NCBI GenBank assembly: GCA_902529645.1
Contig: CABZXO010000002.1
Coordinates: 116,055 to 180,054, forward strand
Length of the DNA: 64,000 nucleotides
Reading direction: 5' to 3'
Source: an uncultured Pelagibacteraceae bacterium
GTDB taxonomy: Bacteria; Pseudomonadota; Alphaproteobacteria; Pelagibacterales; Pelagibacteraceae
Of this stretch, positions 52,892 to 62,144 are shown piece by piece; the first letter of the stretch is position 1; every line of letters starts with the position of its first letter. The translations under genes were made by a program, and so were the position numbers. The notes under the pieces were generated by a model. It was not told where the DNA came from. It made no database searches and saw nothing but the letters and a program-made list of their open reading frames with translations.

Positions 52892-54025
52892 ATGATTAAA
52901 GAAAAAAAATCATTGAAGGTTTCTAGATCACCTTCAAGAAGAAAGTTCTTTAAAACTGCAGCTGCAACTGGTGTTGCTGCTGTTGCAGCATCATCTTTAT
53001 CTGCTCCAGCTGTTGCCAAAGAGAGAATAGAAGCTTCTATGGTAGCTACTTGGCCAAGAGATTTTCCAGGCCTTGGAACTGGTGCACAAAGACTTGCTCA
53101 AAGATTAAGTGATATGAGTGACGGTAGAATTCAAGTTACTTATTATGCTGCTAATGAAAGGGTAAAAGCATTTGACTCGTTTGATGAAGTTGCTTCAGGA
53201 AATTCTCAAATGTATCACGGTGCTGATTACTACTGGGTTAAAAAACACCCTGCATTTGGATATTTTACTGCCGTTCCATTTGGTTTCACATATGCTGAAA
53301 TGAATGCGTGGTTAAAATTTGCTGGTGGACAAGAGTTGTGGGATGAATTGACTGATGATTTCGGAACACAAAGTTTTGCTGCTGGTAACACTGGAGTGCA
53401 AATGGGTGGTTGGTTTAACAAAAGAATTAGATCAGCTAATGATATTAAGGGTTTAAAAATGCGTATGCCTGGTTTAGGTGGACAAGTACTTGGAAAACTT
53501 GGTGGTTCTCCAATTTCACTTCCAGGTGGACAAATTTATGAAAACCTTGTGTCTGGTGCAATTGATGCTACCGAATGGGTAGGACCTTGGAATGATGAGG
53601 CTTTCAAGTTTTATGAAGCAGCCAAGTATTATTATTATCCAGGTATGCACGAACCAGGATCAACCCTATGTTGTGGTGTAAATAAATCTTGGTTCACAAG
53701 TCTAACTAAGTCAGATCAGTTGATTATAAAAACTGCTTGTGATTGGGCTGATACAACTACTATGGCAGAATATAATGCAAAAAATGGAGCAGCATTAGAT
53801 CGTTTAGTAAATGAAAACGGAGTTAAACTTGAGAAGTTTAACGATAAAGTTTATGACGCATTTGCTAAAGGTGCTGCAGAAGTATTTGACGAAGTTCAGC
53901 AACATAGTGCCCTTGCTCAGAAAGTGCATGCTGCTTTTGTTAAAGGACGAAAAGAAATAGGTGCTTGGACAAACTTGTCTGACTCACCGTACATTTCTCA
54001 AAGAAATAGAGCATTAGGAGTATAA
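52892..54025 (+). CDS. TRAP transporter substrate-binding protein, Tat-exported (system 2, TakP-like)
   Basis: The 377-residue protein has the same N-terminus as system 1 (RRKFF twin-arginine motif at 16-20, then Ala-rich hydrophobic stretch). The mature domain has KGLKMRMPGLGGQVLGKLGG, the ATEWVGPWNDEAFKFYEAAKYYYYPG block and HEPGSTL, which match the TakP type of alpha-keto-acid binding proteins (Rhodobacter). It may therefore bind pyruvate or another 2-oxo or 2-hydroxy acid, inferred by family. It is followed by a terminator hairpin. Confidence 0.93.
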   Translation: MIKEKKSLKVSRSPSRRKFFKTAAATGVAAVAASSLSAPAVAKERIEASMVATWPRDFPGLGTGAQRLAQRLSDMSDGRIQVTYYAANERVKAFDSFDEVASGNSQMYHGADYYWVKKHPAFGYFTAVPFGFTYAEMNAWLKFAGGQELWDELTDDFGTQSFAAGNTGVQMGGWFNKRIRSANDIKGLKMRMPGLGGQVLGKLGGSPISLPGGQIYENLVSGAIDATEWVGPWNDEAFKFYEAAKYYYYPGMHEPGSTLCCGVNKSWFTSLTKSDQLIIKTACDWADTTTMAEYNAKNGAALDRLVNENGVKLEKFNDKVYDAFAKGAAEVFDEVQQHSALAQKVHAAFVKGRKEIGAWTNLSDSPYISQRNRALGV

Positions 54026-54045
54026 TTTAATTCTAATTAATACTA

Positions 54046-54072
54046 GAGGGCCCTTAAATGGGCCCTCTTTTT
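54046..54072 (+). terminator. Rho-independent terminator after TRAP binding protein 2
   Basis: AGAGGGCC (54046-54053) pairs with GGCCCTCT (54061-54068) with a 7-nt loop, followed by a T-rich tract TTTT at 54069-54072. As after system 1, it separates the binding protein from its permease genes and should favour high binding-protein yield. Confidence 0.88.
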
Positions 54073-54096
54073 ATATATCATTAAAAGTTTTGTCAT

Positions 54097-55080
54097 ATGA
54101 TTGAGAAAAAAAACTTATCTATTTTAATAAGAATATTTAGTTATTCTATCTTAACATTAACATTAATTTTTTTAATAAATAATGTTTTAACAGTTTGGTT
54201 TGATTGGCCAGGAGTTAAAAAACTTTTTTCTCACTATGAAATACTTGGATTTAAAAAATTAAATAAACCTTTAGAGGGACCTGCGATGAGTCTATCGTAT
54301 ATTCAACTATTATTTTATTTTTTATCTTTTTTAGGGGTTATAATGTTTGTTTTAAAATCTTTAAAACAAACATTACAAACAGACTCAGAGATACTAAAAA
54401 AAATAACAGCATATATTATTAGATCTTCATTCTGGGCAGTGCTAATTGTTGGAGTAGCAGATTTTTTAATCTCGTTTATGGTTGTAGAAAAATTGGTTGA
54501 GCCAATTTTTGGGGAACAAGTTAAAATTAATTTAGTAAAACCTGCATTCAGGATTACATATATACATTTCCCTCTTATTTTAGCTTCTTTTATAATTGGT
54601 TATTTCACAAGATCTGTAGGATTTATTTGGTTAGCAGTTTTAGTAGTTGGAAGTGAATTCTTGATAGTTGTATCAAGATTTATATTCCAATATGAACAAG
54701 CTTTTCAAGGAGACCTTGTTCGTTTTTGGTATGCTGCACTTTATCTTTTTGCAAGTGCCTATGCACTAATTCACGAAGGTCATGTAAGAGTTGATGTTTT
54801 GTATGCTAATTTTAGTGAGAGAAAGAAGGCATGGACGAATGCAATTGGATCTCTCATTTTAGGCATTCCCTTATGTTTGATAGTTATATTTTTAGGTATG
54901 GGTGGTAAAGCTAGTATCATTAATGGTCCAGTAATTTCATTTGAAATTACTCAGCAAGGTTCGAATGGATTATATTTACTTTATTTAATGGCAGTTTACT
55001 TAGCAGTATTTGCAGTAAGTATGTTAACTCAATTCACAAGCTACTTTATGAGTAGTAGTCACAAACTTTTAAAGAATTAA
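54097..55080 (+). CDS. TRAP transporter small permease DctQ, long form (system 2)
   Basis: The 327-residue protein is much longer than typical DctQ (about 170-200). The first 150 residues contain about four extra hydrophobic segments (IFSYSILTLTLIFLINNVL, LLFYFLSFLGVIMFVLK and others) before the recognisable part RFWYAALYLFASAYALIHEGHVRVDVLYANFSERKKAW, which resembles the helix-2/RVD region of DctQ. Such long small permeases accompany TakP-type systems. It is 3 bp before the large permease gene. Confidence 0.85.
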   Translation: MIEKKNLSILIRIFSYSILTLTLIFLINNVLTVWFDWPGVKKLFSHYEILGFKKLNKPLEGPAMSLSYIQLLFYFLSFLGVIMFVLKSLKQTLQTDSEILKKITAYIIRSSFWAVLIVGVADFLISFMVVEKLVEPIFGEQVKINLVKPAFRITYIHFPLILASFIIGYFTRSVGFIWLAVLVVGSEFLIVVSRFIFQYEQAFQGDLVRFWYAALYLFASAYALIHEGHVRVDVLYANFSERKKAWTNAIGSLILGIPLCLIVIFLGMGGKASIINGPVISFEITQQGSNGLYLLYLMAVYLAVFAVSMLTQFTSYFMSSSHKLLKN

Positions 55081-55083
55081 ATA

Positions 55084-57735
55084 ATGGAACATTTATTTTT
55101 AGCTTTACTGGTAATTATAATGATTGGAGCTTTGGCATCTGGTTTTCCAGTAGCTTTTGCACTACCTGGATCAGCAATAATTTCAATAGGACTAGCTGCT
55201 TTTTTTGGTTATTTATTTGCAGGAGACTCTAGTGCTTATTTTGCTGTTGATGGGCCTAAAGAATGGTTAACCGCTGGTATTACTAATTTTAGGAGTAATT
55301 ATTGGGATGTAGAAACTGACACCTTAATTGCGATCCCATTATTTATCTTTATGGGGATAATGTTGCAAAAATCAAAAATTGCAGAAGACCTTTTAGTTAC
55401 TATGGGACAACTATTTGGACCAATTCCAGGAGGTCTTGGTATTTCTGTTATCTTTGTTGGTGCATTACTTGCAGCAACAACTGGAATAGTTGGAGCAACA
55501 GTAATAGCAATGGGACTAATTTCCTTACCCACAATGTTAAATAATAAATATGACAAAAGATTAGCAAGTGGAATTGTTTGCTCCTCTGGGACACTTGGTC
55601 AAATTATACCTCCTTCAATTGTCTTAATTATCATTGCTGATCAATTGGCAAGTGCCGCTGACGTTGCAAATACTATGCGTCAGACTGATTATAAAGTTTT
55701 AACCGGCGAATTTAATATGCCTGGAGAATTTAGAGTAGGGTCTACTTCAGCTGGAGATATGTTTTTAGGAGCATTATTACCAGGATTAGTTTTGGTTGGT
55801 TTATATATGCTTTACATATTTGTGTATGCAAGATTAAACCCAAAAGCAGCTCCTCCTGTTCCATTTAAAGGAAATTTCGATTCTAAATTTTGGATCAAAG
55901 TTATATTAGTAATTATTCCACCACTTGCTCTAATCTTTGCAGTTTTAGGATCTATACTTATGGGTATTGCTACAGTAAATCAGGCTGGATCAATAGGTGC
56001 TATTGGTGCAACAATGATGGCAGGCTATCGATTGCATCAAGGTAAAAAGAACGCTTACTATCCAATAATAATTGCAATCTTATCTTTAATTCCAATTTAT
56101 TTTTTATCTAAAAATTATAACTTAAATATTAAAGCTGTTGATACTAGAGATTTAGGCGCAATATTAATTGCATTATTTTTTACAATTACTTTTTTAGCAA
56201 GTGTTGTATGGAGTTTTTGGAGAGCCTTTAAAATAGATGATGTTTTAAAAGAAGTTGTTGTAGAAACTTGTGTAACTACCTCAATGGTATTTATAATTCT
56301 ACTTGGAGCAGCAATGCTAACCTCTGGATTTAGAGCATTTGGAGGTGAAGAGCTAGTAAGAGACTTTCTTCAAGATTTACCAGGAGGGTTTTGGACTCAG
56401 TTCGTTGTTGTAATGATAGTTATCTTTTTATTAGGTTTCTTTCTTGATTTTATCGAAATAGCTGTGGTTGTTGTACCCATCATTGCTCCTATATTATTAG
56501 CTGAACCAGGTGCAAATGTAAGTGCAATTTGGCTTGGTGTTATGATTGGGGTAAATTTGCAAACTTCATTTTTAACTCCACCATTTGGATTCGCTTTATT
56601 TTATTTGAAAGGTGTAGCGTCAAAACTTGTTACTACTTTAAATATTTGGAAAGGAGTTGTTCCATTTATTATTTTACAATTGATAGGTCTTGGAATTGTT
56701 GGTTTCTATCCTACATTGGTAAATTATTTACCAGCAAGAACATATCTAACATCTAATGTAGCTCCACCACCAATGAATCCAAAACTTCAATATTGCTTAC
56801 AAGAATATAAATTTGCAATTTATAATAATGAAGAACAAACAATTACAAATGCAATTAAGAATATGCAGAAGTTAACTCCAGCAAATCTTCCAGTAGATAA
56901 ATTAGATATTTTTGAGGAGCATTTTGATAATGCTTTAGGAACTTTTGCCATAGTTAAAAAATTGCAAAAAACTGAGCAAGAATACGATTTATTTACAAAA
57001 GATTATAAAGATCTTCATTTCGATGTAAGAAAAATTCAGAAAAAAGTTCGAAAAATTGACCAAAAAATAAAAAAATTAAAAGCTGAAATTAGAAACTTAG
57101 ATGAAGATAATTTGTCAGCTAAAAATAAATTAGAATTAAAAATTGAGAATTACGAGCTAGAAATTAAAGAACTTCAAAATAAAATTCCTGAAAGCTGGAA
57201 AACCAAAAATGGAGAGTTTGAAATATTACATAAAGCAAAAAACACTAGAACAAAGAGATATCGAAAAAACGTAGATGAAGCTTATGAAACTCTGGATCAA
57301 ATAGTAATGTTTATAAATGACAATGAAAAATTAAAAGAACTTTCCCCAGGAATAAAAGAATTAAAATATACTATTGATAATAAAAATTTTGAAAAATCTA
57401 TTTCAATAATTGATAATCTTTTTGAAAAGCTCGGAGAAATTTCTGGAACAGAAGAATTTGCAAATAAATTAGATGACCTAATTTCTATCATAGATAATGA
57501 TGAGGTAGATGAACAAAAATTAGTTGAAATAAGTTCAGAGACTTTTGATCTTTTCAATGCCGAAGTCACGTGGAGAGCTGATGCTAATAAAAATTTATTA
57601 CCTGAATTAATTAAATACAACGATGTAATTAAACACAATATTGGACTAAGGCTTCAAACTAGGTTAACTAAAGAACAAGCTAAATTTGTTGCCAGATGTA
57701 ACTCAGTCCACAGAGATATTTCTTTAAATTTTTAA
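55084..57735 (+). CDS. TRAP transporter large permease DctM with long coiled-coil C-terminal tail (system 2)
   Basis: The 883-residue protein has a DctM core in residues about 1-555: IPLFIFMGIMLQKSKIAEDLL, LAATTGIVGATVIAMGLIS, SSGTLGQIIPPSIVLIIIAD and LQTSFLTPPFGFALFYLKGV. Two insertions enlarge the core. From about residue 556 there is a 328-residue hydrophilic extension without membrane helices, with a Lys/Glu heptad coiled coil at about 628-702 (EQEYDLFTKDYKDL, KKVRKIDQKIKKLKAEIR) and later helices. DctM is normally about 430 residues, so the tail is extra. Confidence 0.93.
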   Translation: MEHLFLALLVIIMIGALASGFPVAFALPGSAIISIGLAAFFGYLFAGDSSAYFAVDGPKEWLTAGITNFRSNYWDVETDTLIAIPLFIFMGIMLQKSKIAEDLLVTMGQLFGPIPGGLGISVIFVGALLAATTGIVGATVIAMGLISLPTMLNNKYDKRLASGIVCSSGTLGQIIPPSIVLIIIADQLASAADVANTMRQTDYKVLTGEFNMPGEFRVGSTSAGDMFLGALLPGLVLVGLYMLYIFVYARLNPKAAPPVPFKGNFDSKFWIKVILVIIPPLALIFAVLGSILMGIATVNQAGSIGAIGATMMAGYRLHQGKKNAYYPIIIAILSLIPIYFLSKNYNLNIKAVDTRDLGAILIALFFTITFLASVVWSFWRAFKIDDVLKEVVVETCVTTSMVFIILLGAAMLTSGFRAFGGEELVRDFLQDLPGGFWTQFVVVMIVIFLLGFFLDFIEIAVVVVPIIAPILLAEPGANVSAIWLGVMIGVNLQTSFLTPPFGFALFYLKGVASKLVTTLNIWKGVVPFIILQLIGLGIVGFYPTLVNYLPARTYLTSNVAPPPMNPKLQYCLQEYKFAIYNNEEQTITNAIKNMQKLTPANLPVDKLDIFEEHFDNALGTFAIVKKLQKTEQEYDLFTKDYKDLHFDVRKIQKKVRKIDQKIKKLKAEIRNLDEDNLSAKNKLELKIENYELEIKELQNKIPESWKTKNGEFEILHKAKNTRTKRYRKNVDEAYETLDQIVMFINDNEKLKELSPGIKELKYTIDNKNFEKSISIIDNLFEKLGEISGTEEFANKLDDLISIIDNDEVDEQKLVEISSETFDLFNAEVTWRADANKNLLPELIKYNDVIKHNIGLRLQTRLTKEQAKFVARCNSVHRDISLNF

Positions 57736-57738
57736 TTA

Positions 57739-58977
57739 ATGGAAAATTATATTTTACCAAAGAAACAGGCTATTATTGTTTTTTTTGTATTTGCATTTGG
57801 TTATTTTTTGTCGTGTCTGTTACGTGCAATTACCGCAACACTTTCTCCTGTTTTAACCTCAGAATTTAATTTATTAGCAGCAGATCTAGGATTATTAGCT
57901 GGTGGTTATTTTTTAGGTTTTGCTTGTATGCAAATACCACTTGGATATTTACTTGATAAATATGGTCCAAAAAAAATTGTCTCTTCTTTTTTATTAATTG
58001 CATTAATTGGAACAGTTTCATTTGCTTTAGCTCAAAGTTTTTCAGGACTATTAATTTCAAGAATTCTAATTGGCGTAGGCGTAAGCGCTTGTTTAATGGC
58101 TCCATTAACTGGTTACAGGATATGGTACGCAGAAGATCAACAGCAAAGAGCAAACTCATGGATGTTGATGATTGCATCGTTAGGTTTTTTGTCCTCTACA
58201 TTACCTGTACAACTTTTATTGCCTGGCTTTGGATGGCGGTGGGTATTTGGTGGTATCGCTATCTTAATTTTAATTAGTATTATTTTGATGTTAATTTTCA
58301 TTCCAAAATGGAATTTAATTAAAAACAAAGAATTAGAAGAACCAGGTGATACTGGAACTTTATCAGATGTTTGGAAAAATAGATTTTTTATAAGTGTAAT
58401 TCCAATGGGTTTATTTAATTATGGGGGCTTAATGGCCATCCAAACTTTATGGGCGGGCCCATGGATGACAAGAGTTGCAGGCTATACACCACTTCAGAGT
58501 GCTACGGGTTTATTTTGGATCAATGTAACAATGTTAGTATCCTTTTTTTTATGGGGATATTTTTTACCAAAAATCTCAATTATTGGTTTTAATGCTAAAA
58601 AAATTCTTAAATTAGGTCTACCTATAAGTTTTATAGTTATGTTTGTGGTTATATTTTTGGGTCCAAAAGCTGGAGCTTTTTACATAACTTTATTTATTTT
58701 AAGTTCAATTTTTTTATCAGTTACACAGCCGGCTGTGGGCCTTTCTTTTTCAGGTTATTCTGCTGGTAAAGCGCTAACTTCATTCAATTTATTAATATTT
58801 GCAGGAACATTCATAATGCAATGGCTAATGGGCTTAGTGATAGATATTGTTAAAGGGATGGGTCATGCAGAAGTATTTGCTTTTAAATCAGCTTTTTCAG
58901 TTTTCTTAATCTTAAGTATTATTTCTTATATATTTTTTTTAATATTAAATAGAAAAAAATATGAAAATAAAACGTAG
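57739..58977 (+). CDS. Major facilitator superfamily transporter
   Basis: The 412-residue protein has 12 hydrophobic helices; the loop 2-3 motif is PLGYLLDKYGPKKI and RILIGVGVSACLMAPLTGYRIWYAEDQQQRANSWM follows helix 4. The family is broad and the substrate is unknown. It starts 3 bp after the TRAP large permease gene, so it may form part of that transcript, and overlaps the next gene by 17 bp. Confidence 0.9.
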   Translation: MENYILPKKQAIIVFFVFAFGYFLSCLLRAITATLSPVLTSEFNLLAADLGLLAGGYFLGFACMQIPLGYLLDKYGPKKIVSSFLLIALIGTVSFALAQSFSGLLISRILIGVGVSACLMAPLTGYRIWYAEDQQQRANSWMLMIASLGFLSSTLPVQLLLPGFGWRWVFGGIAILILISIILMLIFIPKWNLIKNKELEEPGDTGTLSDVWKNRFFISVIPMGLFNYGGLMAIQTLWAGPWMTRVAGYTPLQSATGLFWINVTMLVSFFLWGYFLPKISIIGFNAKKILKLGLPISFIVMFVVIFLGPKAGAFYITLFILSSIFLSVTQPAVGLSFSGYSAGKALTSFNLLIFAGTFIMQWLMGLVIDIVKGMGHAEVFAFKSAFSVFLILSIISYIFFLILNRKKYENKT

Positions 58978-59779
58978 GAATTTTTTTTTGGAATTATTAA
59001 TTGGTATTGTTGTTATTTACTTAATCGTTTTAATTTTCTTATTCTTTTTTCAAAGAAATTTAATGTATCATCCTGATGAAAATAATTATTCTGGAGATAA
59101 TTTAGAAGTTAACATTGAAAAAGTTACTATCAAAACAACAGATAATATTAATCTTTTAGGCTGGTTTCATAATAAAAATTTAAATAGTTATAAAACAATA
59201 GTTTATTTTCACGGAAATGCAGGGACACTTGAAAACAGAATCCATAAGTTAAATCATTTTAAAAACATAGATGTAAATTTTTTAATTATTGCATGGAGAG
59301 GGTTCAGCGGCAATAAAGGAAAACCAAGTGAGGAGGGTCTTTATACAGATGGTGCTAGTGCAATAAACTGGCTTAAAGAAAAAGGTCTAAAAGAGGAAGA
59401 TATAATTATTTATGGAGAGTCATTAGGAACTGGCATTGCGACCGAAATTACTCAGAATAAAAATTTTGCAGGATTAATCTTAGAAACGCCCTTCACATCA
59501 ATGATAGAGGCTGCGAAAAATTTTTATCCATATATTCCGGTTGGTTTAATTTTAAAAGATAAGTATGAAAATAATGAAAAAATTAAAAATATTAATATTC
59601 CAGTATTAGTAATGCATGGTGAGGCTGACCAAATAGTTCCATTTTGGATGGGTAAAAAAATTTTTAATTTAGCAAGTGAACCTAAATTTTCATATTTTAC
59701 AAAATATGACGATCATATGATGGAATATGATGATAAACTTGTATTAGCCCTAAAATCGTTTGTTGATAGTTTAAATTAA
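58961..59779 (+). CDS. Alpha/beta hydrolase, BEM46/ABHD13-like, membrane-anchored
   Basis: The 272-residue protein has an N-terminal membrane helix (LLIGIVVIYLIVLIFLFFF) and then a hydrolase fold with the oxyanion motif YFHGNAGTLENR, the nucleophile elbow IYGESLGTG and late MHGEADQIVPFWMG and DDHMMEYD carrying the acid and His. This matches BEM46/ABHD13-type serine hydrolases. The substrate is unknown. It begins 17 bp inside the MFS gene. Confidence 0.88.
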   Translation: MKIKRRNFFLELLIGIVVIYLIVLIFLFFFQRNLMYHPDENNYSGDNLEVNIEKVTIKTTDNINLLGWFHNKNLNSYKTIVYFHGNAGTLENRIHKLNHFKNIDVNFLIIAWRGFSGNKGKPSEEGLYTDGASAINWLKEKGLKEEDIIIYGESLGTGIATEITQNKNFAGLILETPFTSMIEAAKNFYPYIPVGLILKDKYENNEKIKNINIPVLVMHGEADQIVPFWMGKKIFNLASEPKFSYFTKYDDHMMEYDDKLVLALKSFVDSLN

Positions 59780-59827
59780 GCCATAATCTAAACAAAGATA
59801 ATTCAAATTTTTTTTTTAGGTTAATCT

Positions 59828-60391
59828 ATGAAAAATTTTTTCTTATTTTTTATTGTACTTTTTTCTTTAAATAATTTATCAAATGCCAAAGAAAATTTAG
59901 CATCTGTAGCCAGCCTTTTTCATATTGATCAAATGAATTCGCACGATGAAAATTTTGCATTATATTTTAAAACCCGTGAAAAAGCTGTCATAGCTCGAGG
60001 AGAAAATTCAAATTATATTAATGATTTTCCAAAAGATCTTTATATTTATAACTACAAAACGAAAGAGTCCTTGCCATTAATTTCTTATGAATGGTTTCCC
60101 AAAAAAGCAAAATATTTTTTGCAAGAGTATGATTTCCCAGTTTTTCCAGATGATTTTGCATATTATCTTTTAAAAGATAACAAAACTCTGGTGATGATTA
60201 GTGCTGTAAAAAGTTTAAAAGCCAATTTTAAATTTGATATTATTGAAAAAAAATTAGAACTTTATCCTGTAAATGGAAAATTTGATTTTATTATTTCTTC
60301 GATAGCTAAAAATTGTGCACACTATGAATTTAAAGAACATTATAAATGTAGTTTTTATAAACCTCTAATTTCCAGTACCTTAATTAATTAA
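59828..60391 (+). CDS. Secreted hypothetical protein
   Basis: The 187-residue protein has a clear signal peptide (MKNFFLFFIVLFSLNNLSNA, cleavage near residue 20), then a Lys/Phe/Tyr-rich soluble domain with two Cys near the end (IAKNCAHYEFKEHYKCSF) that could form a disulfide. I do not recognise a family. It converges on ftsY with an 8-bp overlap of stops. Confidence 0.65.
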   Translation: MKNFFLFFIVLFSLNNLSNAKENLASVASLFHIDQMNSHDENFALYFKTREKAVIARGENSNYINDFPKDLYIYNYKTKESLPLISYEWFPKKAKYFLQEYDFPVFPDDFAYYLLKDNKTLVMISAVKSLKANFKFDIIEKKLELYPVNGKFDFIISSIAKNCAHYEFKEHYKCSFYKPLISSTLIN

Positions 60392-61301
60392 TTTGAGTAA
60401 ATGCTTTTGCAAATTTTTCAGCTTCAAAAATTTGCAAATCATCTTCTTTTTCACCTAATCCAAGTGCAATAATTGGTAGTTTATATTTCTTAGCAACAGC
60501 TAGAAGAATACCTCCTTTTGCTGTGCCATCTAATTTTGTCATAATAAGACCAGTTATTGGAATAATTTTATTAAATTCTTCAACTTGATTAATAACATTT
60601 TGCCCCGAAGTTGCGTCCAAAACTAAAATAACATCATGTGGAGCATCAGGATCAATTTTTTTAGTAACGTTTGCAATTTTTTTATATTCCTCCATCAAAT
60701 TCTTTTTATTTTGTAATCTTCCAGCTGTATCAATTAAAACTTGATCAAAATTATTTTTTAATGCTTCATCAATAGCTTTGTAAGCAACTGATGCAGGATC
60801 TGAACCCTGAAATGATTTTGTAATTTGAACATCAACTTTGTTTGCCCAATTTTCTAGTTGTTCTATAGCTGCTGCTCTAAAAGTATCTGATGCAGCTAAC
60901 ATTACTTTATTTCCATTACGCTTTAATATTTTGCTTATTTTTCCAATAGTAGTTGTCTTTCCTACTCCATTAACACCTGAAATTAAGGTTGCATTCAATT
61001 TTTCTTTTTTTTTGAAGAATTCAATATTTTCTAAAGGTTTCATAATTGAAATAATATAATTTTTTAAAATACTATTTATTTCGTCAGTTAAATCTTTATT
61101 GGGATCAATTTTTGTTTGAGAAATTATTTCTCTTATTTCTGAAGCCGAAATAATACCAACATCAGATTGAATTAAATAATCCTCAATTTTGTCTAATGTT
61201 TTGTCATCAATCTCTTTTTTTACAACTATATCTCTTAAACCCGTTGTAAAAGCTGAGGCACTTTTTTTAAAACCTGATTTAAATTTTTCAAAAATTCCCA
61301 T
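60384..61301 (-). CDS. ftsY: Signal recognition particle receptor FtsY
   Basis: The 305-residue protein has an N domain and the SRP-type GTPase: G1 GVNGVGKTTTIGKI, the DTFRAAAIEQL box, G3 DTAGRL, TKLDGTAKGG and the closing LGLGEKEDDLQ. It lacks the acidic A domain of E. coli FtsY, so it is a short NG-type receptor, common in Alphaproteobacteria. It docks Ffh-ribosome complexes on the membrane. Its start overlaps the dapF stop by one base. Confidence 0.97.
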   Translation of the reverse strand: MGIFEKFKSGFKKSASAFTTGLRDIVVKKEIDDKTLDKIEDYLIQSDVGIISASEIREIISQTKIDPNKDLTDEINSILKNYIISIMKPLENIEFFKKKEKLNATLISGVNGVGKTTTIGKISKILKRNGNKVMLAASDTFRAAAIEQLENWANKVDVQITKSFQGSDPASVAYKAIDEALKNNFDQVLIDTAGRLQNKKNLMEEYKKIANVTKKIDPDAPHDVILVLDATSGQNVINQVEEFNKIIPITGLIMTKLDGTAKGGILLAVAKKYKLPIIALGLGEKEDDLQIFEAEKFAKAFTQIN

Positions 61302-62125
61302 TAAATTTTAAAATTTATCTCCTCGATATCTGAAACTGGTCCTTTCATATGAATACTATTGTTTTCATCAATTGAAATTGTCAATCTACCTGTAGAAAAT
61401 TCGATATCCACTTTCTCATTTACCAGTCCGTTTTGTTTTGCAGCAAAAGCTGTTGCACAAGCTGCTGTACCACATGCTTTAGTAAGTCCAGCTCCTCTTT
61501 CCCATACTCTAACTTTAATCAATTCTTTGTTAACAACAGTTGCTAAAGTAACATTACATTTTTCTGGGAATAAAGAATGGTTTTCAATTTCTGGTCCAAT
61601 TTTTTTAATTTCAAAATTTTCGTTATTATCAACAAAAAAAACTACATGTGGGTTTCCAACATTTACAGCAGTTCCACCTGAAAATTCGTTATTATTTTTG
61701 TCAAAAATTTTAATTCCTAAATTATTCGTATTTAATTCTTTAGACAACGGAATCTCATCCCATTTTGTTTTTGCAACACCTATTTCTGTAGAAACCATTT
61801 TTTCTCCAACAATATTAGATTTTAATTTGCCAGATAAAGTTGTTAGGACAATTTCTTTTTTGTTGTTTTCCTTGCCTAATAAATCAGCAATACATCTTGT
61901 ACCATTTCCACACGCACCAGACATTCCTCCGTCTGAATTATAAAATTCTAGCGAAGCATCTGAAATATCATTTTTTTTAATCAATATTAGTTGGTCACAA
62001 CCAATAAATTTTCTGTCACAAATTTTTATTATTTGCTCTTTCGACAAATTTGTAATTGTTTGTCTACTATCTATGATGACAAAATCATTACCTAAACCGT
62101 CCATTTTAAATGCTTTAATATCCAT
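61301..62125 (-). CDS. dapF: Diaminopimelate epimerase
   Basis: The 274-residue protein has the two active-site Cys blocks: GGMSGACGNGTRCIADLL and LTKACGTAACATAFA, plus the opening KMDGLGNDFVIID. It interconverts LL- and meso-diaminopimelate for lysine and peptidoglycan. It directly abuts ftsY; the methylthiotransferase mtaB that often lies between them in Alphaproteobacteria is absent. It is divergent from ffh across a 161-bp gap. Confidence 0.97.
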   Translation of the reverse strand: MDIKAFKMDGLGNDFVIIDSRQTITNLSKEQIIKICDRKFIGCDQLILIKKNDISDASLEFYNSDGGMSGACGNGTRCIADLLGKENNKKEIVLTTLSGKLKSNIVGEKMVSTEIGVAKTKWDEIPLSKELNTNNLGIKIFDKNNNEFSGGTAVNVGNPHVVFFVDNNENFEIKKIGPEIENHSLFPEKCNVTLATVVNKELIKVRVWERGAGLTKACGTAACATAFAAKQNGLVNEKVDIEFSTGRLTISIDENNSIHMKGPVSDIEEINFKI

Positions 62126-62144
62126 ATATAGATATTTAACTTAT

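Noticed and set aside
57866..58177. 103-codon minus-strand open frame inside the MFS gene
   Set aside because: It is a shadow of the membrane protein, Leu/Gln-rich and without a ribosome site.
61359..61943. 194-codon plus-strand open frame opposite dapF
   Set aside because: Long but antisense to a clear dapF; composition (Ser/Phe/Pro-rich) is that of a reverse-strand shadow.
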